From NCBI GenBank assembly GCA_013824385.1, contig PNNU01000025.1, positions 1 to 16,511 on the forward strand: a DNA stretch of 16,511 nucleotides. Reading direction: 5' to 3'. The position numbers and the translations under genes were made by a program. Below the pieces are notes generated by a model, which made no database searches, was not told where the DNA came from, and saw nothing but the letters and a program-made list of their open reading frames with translations. Numbering within the stretch: position 1 is the first letter of the stretch; each line of letters starts with the position of its first letter. The DNA is from Anaerolinea sp. GTDB taxonomy: Bacteria > Chloroflexota > Anaerolineae > Anaerolineales > Anaerolineaceae. Of this stretch, positions 1 through 6,044 are shown piece after piece.

Positions 1-999
1 CACCTGACGCCCCAGGGTGAGACTGTCACCGAGGACATTGGTGGCCAGCAGCACAACAGGGCGATTATCCAGCTTGAGCAGTTCACGCACATTTTCGGCG
101 CCTTGTGAAGGCAAAGCCTGCCACTGGCGGGTAAAATTCTCACTGACTTTGGCTTGTTGGCGTGATTCAAAGAGGTTTTTAATGCGCGCCATTTGTTCGC
201 TGCTTAACTTGCTATCCGCCTGGGCGCTCCACATGTCTGTCGTGTCCTGGCGCATGATCTCGGCATTTTGAGCCATCCAAAACGCTTCGCGCTGGTCACT
301 GAATTCATAGGTGGTCACGGGTATCTTCAAGAAACGCGCCACGCGGTAGACAATACCAAATTCCTGCACGGTACCATTTGGAACAATAACCACATCAGGT
401 TTGGTGGCGCGCAGGTAAGCCAGCAAAGATTGTGCGGCTTCTTGATTGCGTTTGAGCCGGAATTGATAGGTTGGCCAGTTTGGATCAATATCCTCAATCT
501 GGAGTGTGTACTGAGTATCAAAAACGGTAACCTGGTTGACAGCTTCTTGCAGCGCCTTGGGAAGGGGCGTATAAGGAGCGCGATAAGTGATAAAGGAAAC
601 CACATCCATCACCGAGGAGGCATCTTCAAGTACTTTTTGGGCGTAAATGTTTTGCCTGCGGATGTCAAACTTGGTGGAATCGGTGAACCAGTCAAAATAG
701 GGATAGAACCCCAGGGTGACATCGTGGTTGTCCGCAGCCAGACCAAGACCAGTAATGGTGGCCTGTTCGATCCAATAGTGCAGGGCAGCAAAGATGAAAA
801 CTTTCTTTTTCTCCACCTGCGTATGCGGACGGATCTTCTTTACTTCTTCCACTATGGAAGGAAGCGCCTCATGCAAGGCTTTTAAAGAAAATCTGGAATG
901 GACGGGATTGTCTTTCTGCCTGACCAGCCAATACAATTCGGCAGTAAGCGGAATACCTCCAAGGAAACGCTTTAATGTTTCTTTGTTGTTGTTTACCAT
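1..999 (-). CDS. Capsule-type polysaccharide glycosyltransferase-like protein, 3' end beyond window
   Basis: An open frame of 333 codons runs from ATG at 999 to the left edge without a stop, so the C-terminal part is missing. The start is set by an in-frame stop upstream with no other ATG between them and by the promoter at 1075-1103. The Shine-Dalgarno is weak (GGAT about 8 bases upstream). The N-terminal part has a Rossmann-like opening (KKKVFIFAALHYW) followed by GLGLAADNHDVTLGFYPY, and a second strand-turn element PDVVIVPNGTVQEFG. The last visible residues, VVLLATNVLGDSLTLGR, resemble the start of the C-terminal Rossmann half of capsule-biosynthesis glycosyltransferases. No signal peptide or membrane segment is seen, so it is probably cytosolic. 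It follows wzt but has its own promoter and operator, which matches the regulator operon's. A role in building the exported glycan is inferred. The donor and acceptor cannot be told from the sequence. Confidence 0.65.
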   Translation of the reverse strand, partial: MVNNNKETLKRFLGGIPLTAELYWLVRQKDNPVHSRFSLKALHEALPSIVEEVKKIRPHTQVEKKKVFIFAALHYWIEQATITGLGLAADNHDVTLGFYPYFDWFTDSTKFDIRRQNIYAQKVLEDASSVMDVVSFITYRAPYTPLPKALQEAVNQVTVFDTQYTLQIEDIDPNWPTYQFRLKRNQEAAQSLLAYLRATKPDVVIVPNGTVQEFGIVYRVARFLKIPVTTYEFSDQREAFWMAQNAEIMRQDTTDMWSAQADSKLSSEQMARIKNLFESRQQAKVSENFTRQWQALPSQGAENVRELLKLDNRPVVLLATNVLGDSLTLGRQV

Positions 1000-1058
1000 A
1001 ATTGATCCGTGTTTCTCATTGGAAAGTAAACCATTAAAAGGTTACTTGATAATGCTTC

Positions 1059-1103
1059 AATATTCAATTGTTGAATTATAATCCCCGAGCGTTGAACGGT
1101 CAA
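1059..1103 (-). promoter_or_regulatory. Promoter and 21-bp inverted-repeat operator of the glycosyltransferase gene
   Basis: On the minus strand there is a -35 TTGACC (1098-1103), a 17-base spacer and a -10 TATAAT (1075-1080). Immediately downstream lies the inverted repeat AATATTCAAT-T-GTTGAATTAT (1059-1079), whose outer end overlaps the -10. The expected start site, near 1067-1069, falls inside the repeat, which suits a repressor site. The same arrangement and nearly the same bases occur at 4704-4748. The leader to the ATG at 999 is about 68 bases. Confidence 0.75.
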
Positions 1104-1128
1104 GATAACCTCGCTTCTATGACACACA

Positions 1129-2391
1129 TTATTTTTCTACGATTTGCCAATCGAGACGCGGACGGGTAACCCCCTGCCGCGGTTCCACCCAATGCATACC
1201 AGGAGCGCCTGTGGGGTTGACGTTAAACACCACTGCGTTGGCATCCTGAAAATAGCGTTTGACCCTGAAGACGCTGGCATTCACCCCAAGCGTGTAACGA
1301 CCCTCGTTTAATAAATCAGCCGGAATGGTACAGCGGCTGATGTAGTGCCCCGCTTTGCGTTCAGCGTGCTTTGAAAACTGCTCAGGGTCATCCGTGTCAA
1401 AGGAAGTAAAAACATAATCGCCGCGGACGGTCATCAGGTAAACGCCTACACGCAGCCCTGTTATGAGTGAGTCAAGACTATATTCCATTTCAAGAGTTAG
1501 CGGTTCAACAGATCGGACTGAATCCACCATCTGCCCTTTTGAGTTCATCACCCGCAAAGCAATGGGTTTGAAGGGGTACGCCTCAGCGGGAATTTCTTCG
1601 CCCGTCCAACTGCGTTCGCCACCCTTTTCGTAACCATGCGAAAGGTAGTAATCCACGGCCTCCGAGCTGGGAGCTCGCCGGGTCATTTTGCCGTGTTCAA
1701 GGATGATGCATTCCTTGGTAAGACGGGTGACCGCGGACATGTTATGTGAAACAAAGAGCACTGTGCGACCTTCGCCAGCCACATCGCTCATTTTGCCAAG
1801 ACATTTCTTCTGGAATTCGGCGTCGCCCACCGCCAAAACCTCATCCACTATGAGGATTTCAGGTTCGAGGTGGGCCGAGACCGCAAAAGCCAGGCGCATA
1901 TACATGCCGCTGGAATAGCGTTTGACGGGGGTATCAATAAATTGTTCGATCTCTGAGAAGGCCACGATCTCATCAAATTTCTTGTCGATTTCACCGCGTT
2001 TCATACCGAGGATGGCGCCATTGAGATAGACGTTTTCACGTCCGGTCAATTCAGGGTGAAAGCCGGTGCCCACTTCAAGCAGCGACCCGACCCGGCCGTG
2101 AATTTCAGCGCGACCCTCGGTGGGTTCGACCACGCGAGAGAGCATCTTGAGCAAAGTGGATTTTCCGGCGCCGTTCTTGCCAATCACGCCCAGCACCAAT
2201 CCGCGTTCGACATCAAAAGAAACATTACGCAACGCCCAAAAGCTTTCACTGCCCGTGGGGTGAAGCAGGTTTTTAAACGGGGAACGCAATGTATCGGTGA
2301 TTTTTTCGCGCAGAGTCTGATAACGGTTGACTTCACCGAAAATCTTGTATTGTTTTCCAAGATCATTTACTTTGATAGCCAGGTTACTCAT
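1129..2391 (-). CDS. wzt: Polysaccharide ABC transporter ATP-binding protein with C-terminal Wzt-like domain
   Basis: This is the ATPase of an O-antigen/teichoic-acid type exporter, working with the permease encoded just upstream. Numbered from the 2400 ATG: Walker A GKNGAGKST at 74-82, the family-typical SLLEVGTGFHPELTGRENV region at 107-124, signature YSSGM at 162-166, Walker B ILIVDE at 182-187 and switch His219. Residues from about 262 to 423 form an extra domain rich in beta-type sequence. By length and position it matches the Wzt C-terminal domain, which in known cases binds the glycan end. I prefer the ATG at 2391 (protein begins MSNLAIKV) because AGGA lies 8 bases upstream of it. The ATG at 2400 directly abuts AGG and has no spacing. 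Translation is probably coupled to the permease, whose stop is at 2402-2404. The wzt symbol rests on the C-terminal domain. The glycan it carries is unknown. Confidence 0.9.
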   Translation of the reverse strand: MSNLAIKVNDLGKQYKIFGEVNRYQTLREKITDTLRSPFKNLLHPTGSESFWALRNVSFDVERGLVLGVIGKNGAGKSTLLKMLSRVVEPTEGRAEIHGRVGSLLEVGTGFHPELTGRENVYLNGAILGMKRGEIDKKFDEIVAFSEIEQFIDTPVKRYSSGMYMRLAFAVSAHLEPEILIVDEVLAVGDAEFQKKCLGKMSDVAGEGRTVLFVSHNMSAVTRLTKECIILEHGKMTRRAPSSEAVDYYLSHGYEKGGERSWTGEEIPAEAYPFKPIALRVMNSKGQMVDSVRSVEPLTLEMEYSLDSLITGLRVGVYLMTVRGDYVFTSFDTDDPEQFSKHAERKAGHYISRCTIPADLLNEGRYTLGVNASVFRVKRYFQDANAVVFNVNPTGAPGMHWVEPRQGVTRPRLDWQIVEK

Positions 2392-2401
2392 GGTGGGCAT
2401 C

Positions 2402-3256
2402 CTAAATCATGTCCGCGAAGACACGTTCCATACGGCGGAAGAAGAACAGGCCGGAGATGAAAAGGGTCAAGGCGATACCGGAAGAAATGGCAATCATCAA
2501 CGGCGATATGGATTGCTGAGTGCCTAATAAAGCCCAGCGAAAACCTTCCACCACACCCGCCATGGGGTTAAGCGAATAGAGCACACGCCATTTTTCAGGC
2601 ACAATGCTTGAAGCGTATACCACTGGAGAGATGAACATCCAAAGCTGGGTAATAAAGGGCAGCATGTAATTTACATCACGGTACATGACCAGCAAGGCTG
2701 AGAACCACAAACCCACACCCAAAGCGGTCACGATCGCCAGCAACATAAAAGCTGGCAGCCAGATCATGTTAATGGTGGGAGTGATGTGGTAAAAGACCAT
2801 CATGCCAATCAAAATAACGAAAGCGATCAAGAAATCGACCAGGTTGGCGAAGACCGACGCGAGGGGCACAATAATGCGTGGAAAATAAATTTTAGAGACC
2901 ATGTTGCCGCTGGTAAGCATGGAACGCGCTGAAACACTTAACGCTGCAGCGAAAAACTCCCAGGGCAGCAAGCCGGTATAAGACCAGATCGGATAAGGCA
3001 GTCCGTCCGAGGGTAACTTGGCAAGGTTGCCAAAGAAGACGGTAAAAACCACCATGGCAAGAAACGGCTTGATAATCGCCCATAACACGCCCAACACGGA
3101 CTGTTTGTAGCGCACTTTGAGATCGCGCCAGGTGAGAAAGTAAACCAGTTCGCGGTAGACCCACAGGTCGCGCAAATTGAGGGCCACCAGGCCTTTAACC
3201 GGCTGGATGATGACCGTTTCAGGTTTTTTGATTGTTTCGATTGCTTCCGTTTTCAT
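2402..3256 (-). CDS. wzm: Polysaccharide ABC transporter permease (ABC-2 type, Wzm-like)
   Basis: This 284-aa integral membrane subunit of the exporter has a cytosolic N-terminal part with LVYFLTWRDLKVRYKQSVLG (about residues 36-55), the amphipathic coupling region typical of Wzm/TagG/KpsM permeases. About six hydrophobic helices follow. The stretches PIWSYTGLLPWEFFAAAL and MFISPVVYASSIVPEKWR are characteristic of the ABC-2 polysaccharide-export family, and the length is normal. Its start lies 3 bases after the GDP-L-fucose synthase stop, and its stop is followed immediately by wzt, so the genes form one operon. Together with Wzt it should move a lipid-linked glycan across the cytoplasmic membrane. 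Whether that glycan is an O-antigen-like polymer, a teichoic-acid-like polymer or a smaller chain cannot be told. Confidence 0.9.
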   Translation of the reverse strand: MKTEAIETIKKPETVIIQPVKGLVALNLRDLWVYRELVYFLTWRDLKVRYKQSVLGVLWAIIKPFLAMVVFTVFFGNLAKLPSDGLPYPIWSYTGLLPWEFFAAALSVSARSMLTSGNMVSKIYFPRIIVPLASVFANLVDFLIAFVILIGMMVFYHITPTINMIWLPAFMLLAIVTALGVGLWFSALLVMYRDVNYMLPFITQLWMFISPVVYASSIVPEKWRVLYSLNPMAGVVEGFRWALLGTQQSISPLMIAISSGIALTLFISGLFFFRRMERVFADMI

Positions 3257-3259
3257 AAA

Positions 3260-4216
3260 CTACTTTTCTGAATCCAATTTTGCCTGGTACCAGTCGATGG
3301 TGCGGCGCAGGCCTTCTTCGAAGCCCACCTGGGCTTTGAAACCAAATTCTTTATAAGCGCGTTCAACACTGAGTTGGCGGCGCGGCTGGCCGTTGGGCTT
3401 GGTGGTATCCCACACCAGATCACCTTTGAAGCCGGATAATTTGGCAATGAGGGTCACAAGGTCTTTGATGCTGATCTCCATACCCGAGCCCAGGTTAACA
3501 GGTTCGGACTTGTTGTATTTTTCAGTCGCCAACAAGATGCCTTCGGCGGCGTCTTCAACATAAAGAAATTCGCGGGTGGGCGATCCATCCCCCCAGACTT
3601 CGATCGAAGCAGCACCAGAAGACTTGGCTTCAAGGCATTTCTTGATCAAGGCAGGGATGACGTGGGAGCTTTCAGGACGGAAGTTATCGCGCGGACCGTA
3701 AAGGTTCACCGGCAGCAGGAAGATGGAGTTGAATCCATACTGCTGACGATAGGCCTGAGATTGGACGAGAAGCATTTTCTTGGCCAAACCATAAGGTGCA
3801 TTGGTCTCTTCGGGGTAGCCGTCCCAGATATGTTCTTCTTTAAAGGGGATCTCGGCAAACTTGGGATAAGCGCAAATGGTGCCCAAGGCGACCACTTTTT
3901 CAATCTTGCGCAAATAAGCTTCATGGATGAGCTGTACGCCCATCATCAGATTATCGTAGAAAAAGTCCGCGGGATGCAGCAAGTTGGCGCCGATGCCGCC
4001 CACCTGGGCAGCCAGGTGAATGATGATATCAGGCTTGCTATCGTCCAGCATTTGAATTATGGAAGGTTTTTGGACCAGGTCATAATCTTCGATCTTGGGG
4101 ATGAAGATTTCTTTGACGCCGCGGTCTTCCAATTTTTTGCAGACAAAGGAACCTAAAAAGCCGGCTCCGCCGGTGACGCACACGCGTTTATTGTTCCAAA
4201 AAGATTGATCGGTCAT
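3260..4216 (-). CDS. fcl: GDP-L-fucose synthase (GMER, SDR family)
   Basis: Predicted to convert GDP-4-keto-6-deoxy-D-mannose to GDP-L-fucose by 3,5-epimerisation and NADPH reduction in the cytosol. The 318 residues match the family length. The nucleotide-binding loop GGAGFLG is at 16-22. The substrate-site segment is VGGIGAN at 72-78. The catalytic segment LGTICAYP has Thr113 and Cys115; Tyr142 and Lys146 form YxxxK, and His185 is in SSHVIPAL. The E. coli enzyme has Ser at the position of Thr113, but GT-x-CAYP appears to be a recognised variant. Its ATG overlaps the regulator's TGA (ATGA, 4213-4216), which indicates translational coupling. The expected partner GDP-mannose 4,6-dehydratase (gmd) is not in the window. 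A related deoxysugar reductase is a less likely alternative. Confidence 0.9.
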   Translation of the reverse strand: MTDQSFWNNKRVCVTGGAGFLGSFVCKKLEDRGVKEIFIPKIEDYDLVQKPSIIQMLDDSKPDIIIHLAAQVGGIGANLLHPADFFYDNLMMGVQLIHEAYLRKIEKVVALGTICAYPKFAEIPFKEEHIWDGYPEETNAPYGLAKKMLLVQSQAYRQQYGFNSIFLLPVNLYGPRDNFRPESSHVIPALIKKCLEAKSSGAASIEVWGDGSPTREFLYVEDAAEGILLATEKYNKSEPVNLGSGMEISIKDLVTLIAKLSGFKGDLVWDTTKPNGQPRRQLSVERAYKEFGFKAQVGFEEGLRRTIDWYQAKLDSEK

Positions 4217-4695
4217 AAGGTTTTGTGATCCTCCGGTTCAAAGAATACTTTCAGCCCTGCAATTCGCAGCAGGGGTGCGCCAAGTTCAGTGGTAATTTCG
4301 ATGCCTTGTTCCAGGCAGGTGAGACGGCAAACTTCGGCGACGTCACCGCTGCCTTCGATGCGGACGGTGGTGTATCCGGCAGCGTGGACATCACCTAGAG
4401 TGGCAATCACACGTTCACGTACCAGACGATAAAGGTTGAAAGAGTTTTGGATGTAATCTATAGCCAGCCTGGCGCGTAAAGCCAGACCTTCAGGGGTGAT
4501 GATGTACTTGAGTTTGCGCCGTTCGGCGCGGCTGACCTTGACATATCCCTTTTCGATAAGGCGTTTGAGGTGCCAGTTTATGGTGCCAACAGCCACTTCA
4601 AGCGTATTCGCCATGGCGGCTTGCGAGGTATCGGGGTCTTGTTCGATGTGTTCGAGGATGATCAGGTCGCGTTCTGTGCAGTTTTCGAGGCTCAT
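4213..4695 (-). CDS. Winged-helix transcriptional regulator of the polysaccharide operon (EPS-associated MarR-like), with C-terminal Rossmann-like domain
   Basis: A 160-aa protein. Residues 7-67 form a winged helix-turn-helix: [20 protein letters not shown] is the HTH (23-42), [12 protein letters not shown] the recognition-side helix and strand, and [10 protein letters not shown] the wing end. This resembles the EPS-associated MarR-like regulators found at polysaccharide loci. Residues about 107-155 contain a strand-turn-helix, [15 protein letters not shown], followed by GIEITTE. This looks like a short Rossmann-type sensor domain with a GxGxxA loop, so it might sense a nucleotide or nucleotide sugar. 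The start at 4695 is chosen because GGAG lies 4 bases upstream and the promoter's -10 is at 4720-4725. A longer in-frame extension to 4788 would begin upstream of the promoter. It is first in the operon, overlaps fcl, and its own start region carries the shared inverted repeat, so autoregulation is inferred. Confidence 0.85.
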   Translation of the reverse strand: MSLENCTERDLIILEHIEQDPDTSQAAMANTLEVAVGTINWHLKRLIEKGYVKVSRAERRKLKYIITPEGLALRARLAIDYIQNSFNLYRLVRERVIATLGDVHAAGYTTVRIEGSGDVAEVCRLTCLEQGIEITTELGAPLLRIAGLKVFFEPEDHKTL

Positions 4696-4703
4696 GCGTC
4701 TCC

Positions 4704-4748
4704 AATATTCAACAGTTGAATTATAAAACGCTTGGGGATGTTGGTCAA
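4704..4748 (-). promoter_or_regulatory. Promoter and 21-bp inverted-repeat operator of the regulator-fcl-wzm-wzt operon
   Basis: The minus strand has a -35 TTGACC (4743-4748), a 17-base spacer and a -10 TATAAT (4720-4725). The inverted repeat AATATTCAAC-A-GTTGAATTAT (4704-4724), with the perfect core TTCAAC-A-GTTGAA (4708-4720), overlaps the -10 and the expected start site. It differs from the repeat at 1059-1079 only at the two bases around the centre. Confidence 0.8.
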
Positions 4749-4808
4749 GGAGGTGAAGACCAAAAACCACGAAAATGGCGAAAAACACGAAAAAAGAACC
4801 TTATTTGG
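4749..4808. other. Short spacer between divergent promoters with A-rich near-repeats
   Basis: Between the -35 of the regulator promoter and the tRNA-array promoter lie imperfect repeats of CACGAAAA and GGCGAAAA (4768-4795). No gene is seen here. Confidence 0.4.
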
Positions 4809-4836
4809 TTTACGGTTAATAGCTTAATGTTATAAT
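4809..4836 (+). promoter_or_regulatory. Candidate promoter of the tRNA array
   Basis: A consensus -10 TATAAT at 4831-4836 is preceded by a weak -35 TTTACG (4809-4814) at 16-base spacing. The expected start, about 4843, is roughly 8 bases before the outermost GGACCCG copy. The promoter therefore appears built for the outermost tRNA half rather than for the intact tRNA 180 bases downstream. Confidence 0.5.
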
Positions 4837-4850
4837 TTGACTGCCATTGA

Positions 4851-5012
4851 GGACCCGTAGCTTTGGAGCTGCCGCAGGCAGCGGAAACACCCGTAGGGTG
4901 CTGGGGTTAGAGCGCAAATTAACAATTGGTAACAAAACCTGGACCCGTAGCTTCGCAGACACCCGTAGGGTGCTGGGGTTAGAGCGCAAATTAACAATTG
5001 GTAACAAAACCT
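4851..5012 (+). repeat. Two tandem copies of the tRNA 5' half, with hairpin inserts at the D-loop
   Basis: Unit A (4851-4940) and unit B (4941-5012) each start with GGACCCGTAGCT and later have GGTTAGAGCGC, the 5' part of the tRNA at 5013-5085 up to position 26. Each then continues with the same 25-base A+T-rich spacer from 4916 and 4988. The last 54 bases of the two units are identical (4887-4940 and 4959-5012). The D-loop is enlarged: both carry CACCC-GTA-GGGTG (4888-4900, 4960-4972), and unit A also carries GCTGCC-GCA-GGCAGC (4868-4882). The anticodon arm is absent from both. These are not functional tRNA genes on their own. Confidence 0.85.
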
Positions 5013-5085
5013 GGACCCGTAGCTCAGTGGTTAGAGCGCGCGGCTCATAACCGCTTGATCGCAGGTTCGACTCCTGCCGGGTCCA
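5013..5085 (+). tRNA. tRNA with CAU anticodon, probably tRNA-Ile2 (lysidine type), possibly tRNA-Met
   Basis: The 73 bases fold as a normal cloverleaf. The acceptor stem is GGACCCG/CGGGTCC with discriminator A, the D arm is GCTC/GAGC, the anticodon stem is CGCGG/CCGCT with one terminal mismatch, and the loop is CTCATAA, giving anticodon CAU. The variable loop is TGATC and the T arm is GCAGG-TTCGACT-CCTGC. CCA is not encoded. It lacks initiator features because it has a paired first acceptor base pair. The pairs C4-G69 and C5-G68, the GGACC start and the CTCATAA loop are closer to the Ile2 tRNAs modified by TilS than to typical elongator Met tRNAs. That assignment is inference. It is the only complete copy in a nested array of its own halves. 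Confidence 0.9.
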
Positions 5086-5215
5086 CACTTCTAATAAATT
5101 TGATCGCAGGTCCCCACAGAGGGGATGATATTCGACTCCTGCCGGGTCCACACTTCTAATAAATTTGATCGCAGGTCCCCACAGAGGGGATGATATTCGA
5201 CTCCTGCCGGGTCCA
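5086..5215 (+). repeat. Two identical tandem copies of the tRNA 3' half, with a hairpin insert at the T-loop
   Basis: Units C (5086-5150) and D (5151-5215) are identical over all 65 bases. Each starts with the 14-base sequence that follows the intact tRNA (CACTTCTAATAAAT). It then has TTGATCGCAGG, a 20-base insert containing the hairpin TCCCC-ACAGA-GGGGA (5111-5125 and 5176-5190), and then TTCGACTCCTGCCGGGTCCA, the tRNA 3' end. The insert sits between the T stem and the T loop and leaves both stem strands intact. The anticodon arm and 5' half are missing. The three copies of the tRNA 3' end (5066-5085, 5131-5150, 5196-5215) also look like att-site duplications. Confidence 0.85.
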
Positions 5216-5254
5216 TATTTTTTAGCCCAAAATCGAAAGCATTACGACATAAAC

Positions 5255-5279
5255 ACTCCAAATATATTGGAGTTTTTTT
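5255..5279 (+). terminator. Intrinsic terminator after the tRNA array
   Basis: Stem ACTCCAA/TTGGAGT (7 bp) with loop ATATA (5262-5266), followed by a run of Ts to 5279. It ends the transcript that would begin near 4843 and include every tRNA half copy. Confidence 0.8.
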
Positions 5280-5289
5280 AAGAGGGAAA

Positions 5290-5784
5290 ATGAATGATGA
5301 CATTAAGTACATCGGATACTCAATTAAAAATGAATATAAGAAAGAAAATGGTGTAGGAGTTTGCGTAATTTGTATTAGCAAAGATGATTGGGCAAATTTG
5401 GTACACCCTGCTGGTGAACCAACTCCATTTGAATTTGTTCCAAAAGAACTCTCACCGTTGACTGATATAGCATCACAAATAGTTATTGCTGGAAGTGGTG
5501 TTAATAATCCACGTCCAGGAATCGACGTGTTTCGACTAGATGAAAAAGATTACCCTTATATAATTAATCAAGATCATTACTGTGTCATAGAGGATTTAAA
5601 TAATTCTTCGTATTACCCAAAATTCATTGCAACATCAGAAAACCATGATGAACTTGAGGCATTAGTAACAAATTCAGTATTTATTATTGGTCCAACAATA
5701 CTTGAGGGTCAACATTGGCTTAAAGAAATACCTGACAATATCAAAAATGCTAAAACTAATGACAATCAGAAATTATTTGCTTAA
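5290..5784 (+). CDS. Hypothetical protein in the A+T-rich segment
   Basis: A 164-aa soluble-looking protein with no signal peptide, no membrane helix and no motif I recognise. It is acidic and rich in Asn, Asp and Ile. Features include KKENGVGVCVICISKDDW near the N-terminus, IVIAGSGVNNPRPGIDVF at about 65-82, and DHYCVIEDLNNSSYYPKF. The start is supported by AGAGGG four bases upstream of ATG. The coding DNA is A+T-rich: 5581-5640 has 18 G+C in 60, unlike the flanking host genes. It directly follows the tRNA array and its terminator, a common position for transferred cargo genes. No clear promoter is seen between the terminator and the start. It could be an accessory or defence-related protein, but nothing in the sequence shows this. 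Confidence 0.7.
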   Translation: MNDDIKYIGYSIKNEYKKENGVGVCVICISKDDWANLVHPAGEPTPFEFVPKELSPLTDIASQIVIAGSGVNNPRPGIDVFRLDEKDYPYIINQDHYCVIEDLNNSSYYPKFIATSENHDELEALVTNSVFIIGPTILEGQHWLKEIPDNIKNAKTNDNQKLFA

Positions 5785-5949
5785 AAGCTCTTTTACCAAT
5801 CCAATTAATTGATCTAGCTTTTCATTTGAATCATTAGCTTGAGTTTTGTTAAATCCCGTAATTTTTAGCAACAATTCTTTTCTATCCGAGTCTGATAGCA
5901 TCCCGTAAATACCGTCAGTAATGCAATAGGTTGAATGCTCATTTTTGAC
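5773..5949 (-). pseudogene. Possible remnant or small ORF on the minus strand
   Basis: After a TAG, an open minus-strand frame of 58 codons runs to TAA at 5773-5775. It reads like protein: EHSTYCITDGIYGMLSDSDR, then a Lys-, Leu- and Asp-rich helical stretch ending LVKELLSK. The only ATG is internal (5899-5901, giving 42 aa) and has no convincing ribosome-binding site. It overlaps the end of the plus-strand gene by about 12 bases. It could be the 3' remnant of a lost gene or a small protein. The rest of 5785-6044 holds only A+T-rich sequence and a candidate promoter. Confidence 0.25.
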
Positions 5950-5990
5950 CTAGACAATTTTTTGTGACAATAATGTAAAATAAGAATAAT
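5945..5990 (+). promoter_or_regulatory. Candidate promoter for the A+T-rich membrane glycosyltransferase gene
   Basis: Two readings are possible: TTGTGA (5962-5967) with a 17-base spacer and AATAAT (5985-5990), or TTGACC (5945-5950) with an 18-base spacer and AATAAT (5969-5974). The base composition here makes chance matches likely. Confidence 0.3.
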
Positions 5991-6044
5991 TGTGAATAAT
6001 CCCCAAAAATAATAAAATTTTTTGTTGATATGGGCGGTGTTTTG

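Noticed and set aside
268..885. 205-aa plus-strand open frame
   Set aside because: It is antisense to the minus-strand glycosyltransferase, which stays open for 333 codons, has a matching promoter and reads like a protein.
3662..4156. 164-aa plus-strand open frame
   Set aside because: It is a shadow of GDP-L-fucose synthase, whose motifs are unambiguous.
4696..4788. 31-residue N-terminal extension of the winged-helix regulator
   Set aside because: It would begin upstream of the promoter and translate through the -35, -10 and operator. ATG 4695 has a proper ribosome-binding site.
5013..5085. Group I intron-interrupted tRNA, known for some tRNA-Ile(CAU) genes
   Set aside because: The central tRNA is continuous and complete, and the sequences between the halves are far too short to be a group I intron.
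4816..5151. Open frames on both strands through the tRNA array, including a Pro/Arg/Ser-rich repeated one
   Set aside because: They arise from the repeated tRNA halves being free of stops. They have no ribosome-binding site and no protein-like composition.
4851..5215. CRISPR-like repeat array
   Set aside because: There are only two copies of each of two different units, they match the tRNA, and there are no unique spacers.
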